DNA of 64,000 nucleotides. It comes from Crateriforma spongiae (GTDB lineage Bacteria; Planctomycetota; Planctomycetia; Pirellulales; Pirellulaceae). Positions 55,242 to 63,263 of the stretch are shown piece by piece. The number at the start of each line of letters is the position of its first letter. Position 1 is the first letter of the stretch. A model generated the notes under the pieces. That model was not told the origin of the DNA and did no database searches. It saw nothing but the letters and a program-made list of their open reading frames with translations. The stretch lies in assembly GCF_012290005.1 (NCBI RefSeq), contig NZ_JAAXMS010000003.1, positions 62,001 through 126,000 of the forward strand, read 5' to 3'. The position numbers and the translations under genes were made by a program.

Positions 55242-56462
55242 TCAATCTTCGACAACATCGACGACCAAGTTGTCGCGATGGATCACGCATTCGTAGGGGC
55301 GGTGGCCCAACAGATCGCCGATCTGGTCGCTGTTGTGACCCTTGATCTTGGTGATCTCGCTGCTGCGGTAATTGCTCAGCCCACGTCCGACCGTTCGACC
55401 GTCGGGGCCCACGACTCGCACAACGCTGCCGCGTGGGAAATTGCCTTTGACCGCGGTGATGCCGATCGCCAACAGGCTGCTGCCGCGTTCGGACAATGCG
55501 CGGGCGGCTCCTGCATCGATGCTGATTTCACCGATCACGCTGGCCGCGACACCGATCCAGCGACGCCGGCCTCGAATCGTTTTCTCCTTGGGCATGAACA
55601 GTGTGCCCACCGGATTACCCGCCATGATCTGATCCAACACGTCGTCTTGCCGACCGGGGCCGATGATGGTCGGGTGGCCGTGGGAAACGGCGATCTGCGC
55701 GGCTTTCAGTTTGGAACGCATGCCGCCTTTGCTGACGGTGTTGGTGTTGTCCGATGCCAAGCCCAATACATCGTCATCCAGGCGACGAATCAGGCCGATC
55801 GGGTTGCTGTCGGGTTCATCGGGGTGTCCGTCATACAGCCCTTCGATGTCCGACAGGATGATCAGCAGTGCGGATTCCAACAGGCCCGCGACGTGGGCGG
55901 CCAAGCGATCGTTGTCGCCAAAGGTCGTTCGCAGTTCGGCAACGGCGACCGAATCGTTTTCATTGACAATCGCGATCGCCCCAAGATCGTGAATGCCAAG
56001 CAGCGCATTGCGTACATGCAGGTAACCGCTGCGGCGACGCAGATCGTTCCGGGTCAACAGAACCTGTGCCGCGTGGCGTCCGTGGTTGGCGAATGACTGT
56101 TCGTAAGCGCGGATCAAATCGGTCTGGCCGATCGCGGCGACGGCCTGCAATGGCCCCAAAGATTTGGGTCGGCCGGGAAGTTTTAGCTTGGCGACACCGG
56201 CACCGACGGCCCCACTGCTGACCATGATCGTGTGCCGCCCCGAATCGGCGATGCGGCACAGTTGGGACGAAAGCCGCTGGACACGCTGGATGTCCAACGT
56301 GCCGTCGGGTCGGGTCAGCACGCGGGTGCCGACTTTGACGACGACCGCCTCGGCGTTTTCAACGACCGCCTGTCGCAAAAGTTGTTCGGTCCCCGGGATT
56401 TCGCGGACGGCGAAATCGGGCGTATCAGCGTTCGACGACGATTCTTGGCTAGGCTTGTCCAT
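55242..56462 (-). CDS. proB: Glutamate 5-kinase with PUA domain
   Basis: ProB phosphorylates glutamate in the first step of proline synthesis. The 406-residue product has the amino-acid kinase domain: VVVKVGTRVLTRPDG, IMVSSGAVGAGVAKL, QAVAAIGQTDLI, IAIVNENDSVAVAEL, FGDNDRLAAHVAGL, LIILSDIEGLYDG and SKGGMRSKLKAAQIAVSHGHPTIIG. A PUA domain follows (about 278-360), as in long bacterial ProB. The start is ATG 56462 (a GTG nine bases upstream is possible). It stands alone, without proA. Confidence 0.95.
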   Translation of the reverse strand: MDKPSQESSSNADTPDFAVREIPGTEQLLRQAVVENAEAVVVKVGTRVLTRPDGTLDIQRVQRLSSQLCRIADSGRHTIMVSSGAVGAGVAKLKLPGRPKSLGPLQAVAAIGQTDLIRAYEQSFANHGRHAAQVLLTRNDLRRRSGYLHVRNALLGIHDLGAIAIVNENDSVAVAELRTTFGDNDRLAAHVAGLLESALLIILSDIEGLYDGHPDEPDSNPIGLIRRLDDDVLGLASDNTNTVSKGGMRSKLKAAQIAVSHGHPTIIGPGRQDDVLDQIMAGNPVGTLFMPKEKTIRGRRRWIGVAASVIGEISIDAGAARALSERGSSLLAIGITAVKGNFPRGSVVRVVGPDGRTVGRGLSNYRSSEITKIKGHNSDQIGDLLGHRPYECVIHRDNLVVDVVED

Positions 56463-56715
56463 GGATTCCACTATTTTCCACGCGGCCGCGTTGTCGGCTA
56501 GGGCGCTGCCAAAGCGGTGGTAGTGCGTGATTGCCGGTCGATCGGCATTCCGGCGGGTGGTGCCGGGTCGCCGTTTTTCGTTTCTTGCGGAGGGTCGATC
56601 GACCGTTAAGATTGATTGAGTACCGGGCCGGTCTGGTGCCGGGCGAAGAATGTCCGAGAATGACCACCGGCGACGACAAATTCTTGGCCCCCATTACGGC
56701 AACCCCCCGATCTTC

Positions 56716-58326
56716 ATGGCCGAACTGAATCACGAGTGCGGTGTCGCGGCGATCTACCATCTGTCCGGCCGTGGTCGCAGCCCGATGTGCACCGAGCACG
56801 GCCCGCGACAAATTTCCCGCGTGCTGCCCCGAATGTTGTTGGACATTCAAAACCGTGGGCAACTGGCCGCCGGAATGGCCACCTATGATCCGGACCGACC
56901 TTCCCTGTTGCAGATCCGCAAAGACGTGGGGACGGTGACCGAGGTGTTCCGGCTGAACCATCGGGAAAAGACCGAAGCGTTGATGAAGCAGCTGGCCGGT
57001 CGGGCCGCGATCGGTCACACGCGGTACGCGACGTGTGGGCAAGATGATCGCGAATACGCCCAGCCGTTCGAACGCGTCCACATCCACAAGCGAAAGTGGT
57101 TTTCGTTCTGTTTCAACGGCCAACTGTCCAACTATGGCCTGTTGAAGGAACGTTTGCTGGCCAACGGCGATCACCATCTGAGGTTGGACACCGACACCGA
57201 AATCATCATGCATGAATTCGGCCGGATCCTGTCTCGCAGCACCGGTCCGGTTGATTGGGTCAGTGTTTTGCGCGAGGCCTGTGGTGGGTTCGACGGTGCG
57301 TACAGTCTGGCGATCCTGACCGCCGAAGGCGAAATGATCGTCGCCCGCGATCCGCTGGGCATCAAGCCGATGTGTTATGTGCACGAAGGTCCGTTGGTGG
57401 CCGCGGCCAGCGAAAGCGTCGCTTTGTTAAACCTGGGATTCGAAAACGATCAGATCAAATCCCTGCCGCCCGGACACGCCATCCTGGTCGATCCGGAACA
57501 GGGCGTGCGAATCGAATCGTTCATGCCGTCAGAAAAGACCGCGCACTGTTTCTTTGAATGGATTTATTTCGCCAACGTTGCCAGCACCCTGGATGACCGC
57601 AGTGTCTATCTAAGCCGGACCAGCTTGGGCAAAGAACTGGCGATGGCCGAGCGAGAATTCAATAAAGTCGATCTGAATCCCGAAGACACGATCATTGTTC
57701 CGGTTCCCGACACCAGTAAAGCCGCCGCCGATTCGATGGCTTTCGAGTTGTCGATCCCGTCTCGCGAAGGTCTGATCCGAAACCGTTATGCCGGTCGCAC
57801 TTTTATCGAGGGCGGTAATCGCAAGGCCAAGGCGGCCACCAAATACACTCCGCTGCGTGAAGTCCTGCAGGACAAACGTGTGATCCTTGTGGAAGATTCG
57901 ATCGTCCGCAGCACGACCATGAACGTCCTGTTGGATCGTATCCGTGATGTCGGTGGGGCTCGTGAAATTCACGTCCGTGTCGCCTGTCCGCCGATCATCG
58001 CACCGTGCTTTTACGGCATCGATATGTCGACGGTCGATCAGCTGATTGCGCCGAAATATTTCGAAGCCGGTGAAGATCTCAGCGATGACGCGCAGCAGCG
58101 TTTGGCCGACGATCTGGGGGCGGACACGTTGCGATACCTGCCCGTCGAAGCGATCAGTCGTGCGATCGGCATGCGAAGCGATCAGTTGTGCCGCGCCTGT
58201 GTCACCGGCCAGTATCCGACACCGTGTGGCCAGCATCTGTATCAGATCGCTCTGGACAACCGCGGGGCTTCGGTCGATCAGCAACGGACGTACGAGCAGT
58301 TGGCTGCGGCAATCGAAGCGGGGTGA
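56716..58326 (+). CDS. purF: Amidophosphoribosyltransferase
   Basis: PurF commits PRPP to purine synthesis, transferring the glutamine amide. The N-terminal glutaminase begins MAELNHECGVAAIYH, with the nucleophilic Cys at residue 8 after a short propeptide. Further glutaminase motifs are IGHTRYATCG and FCFNGQLSNYG, with GGFDGAYSLAIL and ARDPLGIKPM. The PRTase part has the PRPP loop VILVEDSIVRSTTM, preceded by the flexible region NRYAGRTFIE. The open frame extends upstream to ATG 56650 (22 more residues); I prefer 56716 because HECGV starts close to the N-terminus in the family. It converges with rplL. Confidence 0.94.
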   Translation: MAELNHECGVAAIYHLSGRGRSPMCTEHGPRQISRVLPRMLLDIQNRGQLAAGMATYDPDRPSLLQIRKDVGTVTEVFRLNHREKTEALMKQLAGRAAIGHTRYATCGQDDREYAQPFERVHIHKRKWFSFCFNGQLSNYGLLKERLLANGDHHLRLDTDTEIIMHEFGRILSRSTGPVDWVSVLREACGGFDGAYSLAILTAEGEMIVARDPLGIKPMCYVHEGPLVAAASESVALLNLGFENDQIKSLPPGHAILVDPEQGVRIESFMPSEKTAHCFFEWIYFANVASTLDDRSVYLSRTSLGKELAMAEREFNKVDLNPEDTIIVPVPDTSKAAADSMAFELSIPSREGLIRNRYAGRTFIEGGNRKAKAATKYTPLREVLQDKRVILVEDSIVRSTTMNVLLDRIRDVGGAREIHVRVACPPIIAPCFYGIDMSTVDQLIAPKYFEAGEDLSDDAQQRLADDLGADTLRYLPVEAISRAIGMRSDQLCRACVTGQYPTPCGQHLYQIALDNRGASVDQQRTYEQLAAAIEAG

Positions 58327-58419
58327 TCCGTTTCCGTCTCGCGTCGTTTTTGCCTTTCGCCTGCAGTGTGGCTTTGCCCGTCGCCGCGGGTGTTCCCGGT
58401 GCCTGCTGGTTGCTCAGTT

Positions 58420-58445
58420 GGCCGGTTTTTGCGGCCCATGATTTT
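58420..58445 (+). terminator. Possible terminator of purF
   Basis: GGCCG (58420-58424) and CGGCC (58432-58436) form a short stem with loop GTTTTTG, followed by CATGATTTTTAG. The stem is short and the T-tract is not immediate, so the call is weak. It lies about 95 bases past the purF stop. Confidence 0.35.
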
Positions 58446-58534
58446 TAGGGGGCACGCTGGTGCGCCGCGGCAGCAGTCGTTTGCTGCCCGTATGACACTG
58501 ATTCGGCGGCCTATCGTCACTGGCTAGCGCAATG

Positions 58535-58580
58535 AAAAAGACCCCAACCGGTGTTGCAAAACAACGGTCAGGGTCTTCGT
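58535..58580 (-). terminator. Rho-independent terminator downstream of rplL
   Basis: On the minus strand AAGACCC (58577-58571) pairs with GGGTCTT (58545-58539), with an inner stem CGTTG/CAAC in the loop, and the hairpin is followed by TTTC. It lies about 110 bases past the rplL stop. It closes the ribosomal cluster and separates it from convergent purF. Confidence 0.8.
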
Positions 58581-58688
58581 TGGATTTGGCTGCGGATCGG
58601 ATGATCCGGCAACTGCCAGGTTTGTCGCCCGCACGACATTCGGATCGAACGCGATCGCGGGCGATTGAGGGAAGCCGCGTCGGGACGC

Positions 58689-59111
58689 TTACTTCAGCTC
58701 GACGCTACCGCCAGCTTCTTCGACTTCGGTCTTGACCTTCTCGGCATCTTCCTTGGAAACGCCTTCCTTCAAGGTGGCGGGAACGCCTTCGACCATCTTC
58801 TTGGCTTCCATCAGCGAAGCGCCGGTGATGTTCTTGACGACCTTGACGACGTTCAGCTTCTTATCGCCGAAGCTGGTCAGGACGACGTCGAACTCGGTCT
58901 TCTCGGCTTCGGCTGCGCCGCCGCCATCAGCACCGGCTCCGCCACCGGCCATGACGACCGCTCCGCCACCGGCGGCCGGCTCGATACCGTGAACGTCCTT
59001 CAGGTAATCGCTCAGCTCTTTGGCTTGCTTCAGGGTCATTTCGGCGATCTTGTCGCCCATTTCTTTGGTTTCGGCGCTGTATTCGGCGACCGCGGTTGCT
59101 TCTTCAGACAT
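58689..59111 (-). CDS. rplL: 50S ribosomal protein L7/L12 (bL12)
   Basis: The 140-residue protein forms the ribosome stalk that recruits translation factors. The N-terminal dimer helix ([22 protein letters not shown]), an Ala/Gly-rich hinge (about 46-68, unusually Gly-rich: [19 protein letters not shown]) and the conserved C-terminal domain ([71 protein letters not shown], about 69-140) are all present. It is about 15-20 residues longer than in E. coli, mainly in the N-tail and hinge. It is the last gene of the cluster. Confidence 0.97.
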   Translation of the reverse strand: MSEEATAVAEYSAETKEMGDKIAEMTLKQAKELSDYLKDVHGIEPAAGGGAVVMAGGGAGADGGGAAEAEKTEFDVVLTSFGDKKLNVVKVVKNITGASLMEAKKMVEGVPATLKEGVSKEDAEKVKTEVEEAGGSVELK

Positions 59112-59154
59112 CTTCGGACCTCAAAAAACGATAGTGGGTTGCAGGAAGGAAAGG

Positions 59155-59203
59155 AAAAAAGGCGACGACGGTGCGTCACCGCGGCCGGGGACTACTCGTC
59201 GCC
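59155..59203 (-). terminator. Intrinsic terminator (attenuator) between rplJ and rplL
   Basis: On the minus strand GGCGACGA (59203-59196) pairs perfectly with TCGTCGCC (59168-59161), and the stem is followed directly by TTTTTT (59160-59155). The left arm lies in the last codons of rplJ (stop at 59194-59192). The 27-base loop holds a smaller stem GGTG/CACC. The structure would stop or reduce transcription into rplL unless a second promoter exists in the 80-base gap. Confidence 0.8.
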
Positions 59204-59716
59204 CTCGCCCTTTTGCTTGATTTGGCTGTTCAGCGTCTTTCCGGGGCCAAGCAGTGCACCATTGAGGGTTGCACCTGGTCCCAGGATTTGACCGACCAGC
59301 ATGGAGATTTGTTCTTCGCGGCTGGGCCACTTACTGACGGCTTTCAAACCATCGGCATCCAGACGTTCGCCGTCCATCACGCCGCCATCGGCGCTGAACT
59401 CGGCAAACTTGTCTTCGTCCTTGTCCAGCCGGACAACTTCCTTGACCAACGAGACGAAGTCGGAGGCTCCCCAGCACACAGCGATTTGACCGCCGGCACC
59501 CTCGAAGGCCGGAGCCAACGAAGATCCTTCGGTCGCACGTCGTGCCAGCGAGTTCTTGACGACCATCAGGTTGATTTCCTTCGCGGCCAATTCGCTGCGA
59601 AGTTCATTCGTCTTGTTGACGTCCATCCCGACGTAGCTGACTACGACGGCATCGGCGACGCCTTCCAAGCGGTTCTTGATATCTCGAGTGACGAGATCTT
59701 TGACGTATTTGCTCAT
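59192..59716 (-). CDS. rplJ: 50S ribosomal protein L10 (uL10)
   Basis: The 174-residue stalk base protein holds the L12 dimers. The N-terminus MSKYVKDLVTRDIKNRL and the core ADAVVVSYVGMDVNKTNELRSELAAKEINLMVVKNSLARRATEGS and AVCWGASDFVSLVKEVVRL match L10. The C-terminal helix that binds L12 is the segment SREEQISMLVGQILGPGATLNGALLGPGKTLNSQIKQKGE. The final codons also form one arm of the following terminator. It lies 38 bases downstream of rplA. Confidence 0.95.
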   Translation of the reverse strand: MSKYVKDLVTRDIKNRLEGVADAVVVSYVGMDVNKTNELRSELAAKEINLMVVKNSLARRATEGSSLAPAFEGAGGQIAVCWGASDFVSLVKEVVRLDKDEDKFAEFSADGGVMDGERLDADGLKAVSKWPSREEQISMLVGQILGPGATLNGALLGPGKTLNSQIKQKGEGDE

Positions 59717-59754
59717 AGGATTCTCAGGCCACCTTTTCTGGGGCCGCCTTTCAG

Positions 59755-60432
59755 TTACAAGGCGACTTTCACGCTGGGACTCATCGTGCCGCAGATCGCA
59801 ATGCCCTTGACGTAGGTGCCTTTGACGGACTGTGGCTTCATACCGGTGACAAAATCAATAAACGCCGAAACGTTGTCGGCGATCTTCGGAGCTTCGAAGC
59901 TCAGCTTGCCCACCATCGCGTGGACGTTGCCGCCTTTATCGTTTCGGAATTCGACCTTACCGGCTTTGTATTCCGAGACGACTTTGCCGACGTCCGGGGT
60001 GACCGTGCCGGCACGGGGGCTGGGCATCAAGCCACGCGGACCCAAGACACGACCGAGCGGGCCGACCAGGCCCATCATGTCGGGGGCGGCGATGCAGACG
60101 TCGAAGTCGGTCCAGCCGTCTTTGATTTTTTTCGCCAAATCGTCCTGGCCGACTTCATCGGCACCGGCTTCTTCGGCCGCTTTGGCCGCGTCGCCCTTGG
60201 CGAACACGACAACACGCTGCGTCTTGCCGATCCCGTGCGGCAACACCAGGCTGCCACGGATGATCTGGTCGGCTTGGTTGGGATCGATGCCCAGACGCAT
60301 GTGAATTTCGACCGTTTGGTCGAACTTGGTCGAATCGTACTTCTTCAGCACTTCGACCGCTTCGCCCAGCGGCAACGGGCTGGACGGCTGCTTTTCGAGC
60401 GCAGCGCGATAACGCTTGGATTTTTTACCCAT
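59755..60432 (-). CDS. rplA: 50S ribosomal protein L1 (uL1)
   Basis: The 225-residue protein builds the L1 stalk near the E site. It begins [14 protein letters not shown], followed by the L1 landmarks [44 protein letters not shown] and [29 protein letters not shown], and ends in [22 protein letters not shown]. It is usually preceded by rplK, but here the upstream gene is a pterin dehydratase on the other strand. The start is ATG 60432; a start 15 bases upstream (MSRDP) is less typical. Confidence 0.96.
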   Translation of the reverse strand: MGKKSKRYRAALEKQPSSPLPLGEAVEVLKKYDSTKFDQTVEIHMRLGIDPNQADQIIRGSLVLPHGIGKTQRVVVFAKGDAAKAAEEAGADEVGQDDLAKKIKDGWTDFDVCIAAPDMMGLVGPLGRVLGPRGLMPSPRAGTVTPDVGKVVSEYKAGKVEFRNDKGGNVHAMVGKLSFEAPKIADNVSAFIDFVTGMKPQSVKGTYVKGIAICGTMSPSVKVAL

Positions 60433-60804
60433 AGGGTCACGACTCATCGGTTGTGTCGGGTGGTTTGGCGAAGCTCACCTGTCCCGTCGGGCCGACGTCA
60501 CCGTCTGTGGGGCGATGCCGAGTTTTACGGTCATCGCGTGGACGGGACGCCACCGTCGGCGGCAAGATTCTCCCACTTCACCGTTGCCCACTTTCGCACG
60601 CGTCTCCGAACCAGATTTTGCCGTTCCGGTTGGACATCGCGTCGGCCGTGATGGCGACGGGTCGGGCGGACGCCCGAAGGACCAAGGATCGTGTCGAAAG
60701 ATTCACGTGACGTCAACGCCAGTTGAAGGATTTGTGTAAGAATTTGGCACGTCACGGCGTTCGGATTGCTTGCCCCGGGGGCTGAGGGCTGAAAAGATGA
60801 CCCC
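60433..60804. other. 372-base gap, leader and promoters of rplA and the dehydratase
   Basis: No rplK or other gene is present. Open frames cross parts of the gap without convincing starts. It probably contains the divergent promoters, and perhaps the L1 leader site, although I could not identify the L1-binding fold by eye. Confidence 0.5.
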
Positions 60805-61197
60805 ATGCCAGATGACGATCGCCCCCAACCGAACTTGGAATCTGTCCTGCAGAAGCACTGTCGGCCGTGCGAAGGCGGTGTGCCCACGCTGACCGGTGAC
60901 AAATTGGACGCTTTGATGCCGACGATTTCCCGGTGGTCGGTGTCGGACGACGGTCGTTGGATAGGCCGCAAATTCAATTTCCGTAATTTCGTCGAAGCCG
61001 TGGGCTTGCTGAACGAAATCGCCGCCCTGGCCGAACGGGAACAACACCACCCGGACTTGCACCTGACCGGCTATCGGCACTTGACGGTCGATCTGACCAC
61101 CCACGCGATCGGCGGACTGAGTGAAAACGACGTCATCTTGGCAGCGAAAATTGACCAGTTGGCGGATTCGCCCGGCCAGGGTTCAAGCGACCGATGA
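60805..61197 (+). CDS. 4a-hydroxytetrahydrobiopterin dehydratase (pterin carbinolamine dehydratase)
   Basis: The 130-residue enzyme dehydrates 4a-hydroxy-tetrahydropterin. The family core is complete: WSVSDDGRWIGRKFNFRNFVEAVGLLNEIAALAEREQHHPDLHLTGYRHLTVDLTTHAIGGLSENDVILAAKID, with the active-site motif EQHHPDLHLTGY (about 91-102). It overlaps the following gene by four bases (ATGA), suggesting coupling. No phenylalanine hydroxylase is near, so the link with phhA is not seen here. Confidence 0.9.
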   Translation: MPDDDRPQPNLESVLQKHCRPCEGGVPTLTGDKLDALMPTISRWSVSDDGRWIGRKFNFRNFVEAVGLLNEIAALAEREQHHPDLHLTGYRHLTVDLTTHAIGGLSENDVILAAKIDQLADSPGQGSSDR

Positions 61198-61571
61198 AGG
61201 ATTTACCACCGATCCCGCGGGCTCGGGCTTTGGCGCTGTTGATGGAATGCGAGGGGGACTACTTGTGGAGCCCCGAACTGTGCCGCGAAAAACGGGTCCC
61301 CGAATCGTGGATCGACGCACTTTTGGACGTCCACGAGTCAGGTTTTGTCCACGACGGCCAGACGATTTACGTCGACGCCTCGCTGGGCGAATCGTCCGCC
61401 GGTCCAGGCCGACAACGCATCACCAACCAGTACGCCGGGGTGTCGGACGTCAAGTTGGCCATCGCCATCGCCAGACAGTTTGGCTTGGACGTGGACCGCT
61501 ACCAGGCGACGTCAATGACCCGCCGCCGCGTCGTTCACCAGATCCAGCAAGCGATCGAAGAAGGCGAATAG
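61194..61571 (+). CDS. Hypothetical protein, coupled to the pterin dehydratase
   Basis: The 125-residue soluble protein begins MKDLPPIPRARALALLMECEGDYLWSPELCREKRVPESW, with Trp- and Cys-containing motifs but no family I recognise. It is overlapped by four bases with the dehydratase gene, so it is likely expressed with it. The middle segment (GQTIYVDASLGESSAGPGRQRITNQYAGVSDVKLAIAIARQFGLDV) looks well ordered, which favours a real protein. Confidence 0.65.
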   Translation: MKDLPPIPRARALALLMECEGDYLWSPELCREKRVPESWIDALLDVHESGFVHDGQTIYVDASLGESSAGPGRQRITNQYAGVSDVKLAIAIARQFGLDVDRYQATSMTRRRVVHQIQQAIEEGE

Positions 61572-61632
61572 GTCGCGGTCCCGCGCGTGAACGCGCCGGT
61601 GCGGTTGCCCTGTCAGATGTTACGGTGCCCAA

Positions 61633-61702
61633 GGGGGAACCGTGGATCGCCGGCTTTGGCGTGCGGCAAGCCGCACGCCAAGAAGCAAGGTTCACTTCCC
61701 CC
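61633..61702. repeat. Large imperfect palindrome between convergent genes
   Basis: TTGGCGTGCGGC (61656-61667) and GCCGCACGCCAA (61670-61681) form a perfect 12-base inverted repeat with two bases between. A further outer pair, GGGGGAA (61633-61639) with TTCCCCC (61696-61702), extends it. No U-tract follows on either strand. It lies in the gap between the hypothetical gene and metK and may act as a bidirectional terminator or belong to a genomic repeat family. Confidence 0.6.
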
Positions 61703-61737
61703 GTTCATGTCGCGATGGACATCCCGGGGCGGCTGGC

Positions 61738-62979
61738 TCAGGCGGATGCGACGGCGGCGCCCATCGACTTGGCGGCTTCGGCCAAGGCGTCGGCTTTGTC
61801 CGTCTTTTCCCAGCTGAATTCGCCGTTGGGGCCGGGTTCGCGACCGAAGTGACCGTGCGCCGCGGTGGCGCTCATGACCGGTCGCGTCAGGCCCAATTCT
61901 TTGATCAGACCGCGCGGCGTCAGGCTGAAGTGGTCGCGGACCAGTTGGACCAGCGACGATTCGTCGATCTTGCCGGTGCCGAACGTGTTGACATTCACGC
62001 TGACCGGTTCGGCCACGCCGATCGCATAGGCCAATTGAACTTCGACTTCGTCGGCCAAGCCGGCGGCGACCAAGTTCTTGGCGACGTAGCGGGCCATGTA
62101 GGCGGCACTGCGGTCGACCTTTGACGGGTCCTTGCCGCTGAACGCACCGCCACCGTGACGGCCGCGGCCGCCGTAGGTGTCGACGATGATTTTGCGGCCG
62201 GTCAGACCGGTGTCGCCGTGCGGTCCACCGATGACGAACTTCCCGGTCGGGTTGATGTGATAGGTGATGTCACCCTTGACGTATTCGGGCGGCAAAACCG
62301 GCTTGATCGCCTTTTCGATGATCTGTTGCTTGGCTTCGTCGGTGATCGAGTTGCCGTCGGGCGTCAGGATCGATTCGTCATGCTGGGTGCTGACGACGAC
62401 GGTGTGCACGCGGATCGGCTTGTTGTCGGCGCCGTATTCCACGGTGACTTGGCTTTTGCTGTCCGGTCGCAACCAGGGCAATTCGCCCGATTCACGCAAT
62501 TGTGCCAGGCGTTCGACGATCCGGTGGCTCAGGTGGATCGGCAGCGGCATCAGCACGTCGGTTTCGTTACAGGCGTAACCGAACATCAGGCCTTGGTCGC
62601 CGGCACCTTGTTCGCCTTCGACGTCGCTGGCCTTGTCGACACCTTGGGCGATGTCGGCCGATTGTTCGTGGATCGCGTTGAAGACCCCGCAGGCGTCGTA
62701 GCTGAAGCCGACGTCACTGTGGATGTAGCCGATCTTCTTGATGGTGTCGCGAACGACTTTTTGGACGTCGACGTAATGCGATGTGCGGACTTCACCGGCA
62801 ACGACGACTTGGCCGGTGGTCACCAGGGTTTCCACCGCAACGCGGGCGTCGCCCGGATTGGGGTCGTTCGCCAGAATGTCGTCGACGATGGCATCGGAAA
62901 TCTGGTCAGACACCTTGTCAGGGTGGCCCATGCTGACCGATTCGCTGGTGAACAGATAAGTGTTGGATTCGTTAGTCAA
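61738..62979 (-). CDS. metK: S-adenosylmethionine synthetase
   Basis: MetK makes S-adenosylmethionine from methionine and ATP, cytoplasmic tetramer. The 413-residue product shows [26 protein letters not shown] (ATP and methionine site), [19 protein letters not shown] (flexible loop and hexapeptide GAGDQG), [47 protein letters not shown] and [12 protein letters not shown]. The start is a TTG at 62979 with GGAG about eight bases upstream, in the [15 protein letters not shown] context. It is not preceded by a SAM riboswitch that I could recognise in 62980-63250. Confidence 0.97.
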   Translation of the reverse strand: MTNESNTYLFTSESVSMGHPDKVSDQISDAIVDDILANDPNPGDARVAVETLVTTGQVVVAGEVRTSHYVDVQKVVRDTIKKIGYIHSDVGFSYDACGVFNAIHEQSADIAQGVDKASDVEGEQGAGDQGLMFGYACNETDVLMPLPIHLSHRIVERLAQLRESGELPWLRPDSKSQVTVEYGADNKPIRVHTVVVSTQHDESILTPDGNSITDEAKQQIIEKAIKPVLPPEYVKGDITYHINPTGKFVIGGPHGDTGLTGRKIIVDTYGGRGRHGGGAFSGKDPSKVDRSAAYMARYVAKNLVAAGLADEVEVQLAYAIGVAEPVSVNVNTFGTGKIDESSLVQLVRDHFSLTPRGLIKELGLTRPVMSATAAHGHFGREPGPNGEFSWEKTDKADALAEAAKSMGAAVASA

Positions 62980-63263
62980 AACGTGTCTCCGAGGTTGGGG
63001 ACGCGCACAGTCGTTGGGGCTCCGTTGGCAATAGAAGCAGGGAAACCGGAACGCGTCGGGTCAGAAATGATTCGGCGGGCAGACGTCGCGGACTCACGGG
63101 CCAGTTCCGACACGCCGCTACATTAACCCGTCGTCCTAAAATTGAGAAGAACTGAGCCGCCGTGGCGGGCCAGATTCACGTTCGGCCGATAACGTTTACA
63201 ACAAATGTGTGGGCACCCACCACTTCTCGTGCCTTCCCCCTTGGTCGCACCCCGCTATTGCTC

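Larger units (their letters stand above)
58327..58688. other. 362-base gap between purF and rplL, holding terminators
   Basis: The gap between the convergent genes carries the weak plus-strand hairpin near 58420, a stem-loop GGCAGCA/TGCTGCC at 58469-58488 without U-tract, and the strong minus-strand terminator near 58555. No coding sequence is supported. Confidence 0.6.

Noticed and set aside
58469-58488. Stem GGCAGCA/TGCTGCC as a terminator
   Set aside because: No U-tract on either strand and the loop is only six bases; kept as a structural note in the gap entry.
62155-63126. Open frame of 323 codons antisense to metK and its leader
   Set aside because: MetK motifs are intact on the opposite strand; the antisense product is a low-complexity Val/Asp/Gly protein typical of shadow frames.
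62980-63263. SAM riboswitch before metK
   Set aside because: I could not fold a SAM-I, SAM-II or SAM-IV type core by eye and the gap shows no paired terminator; a covariance search would be decisive.
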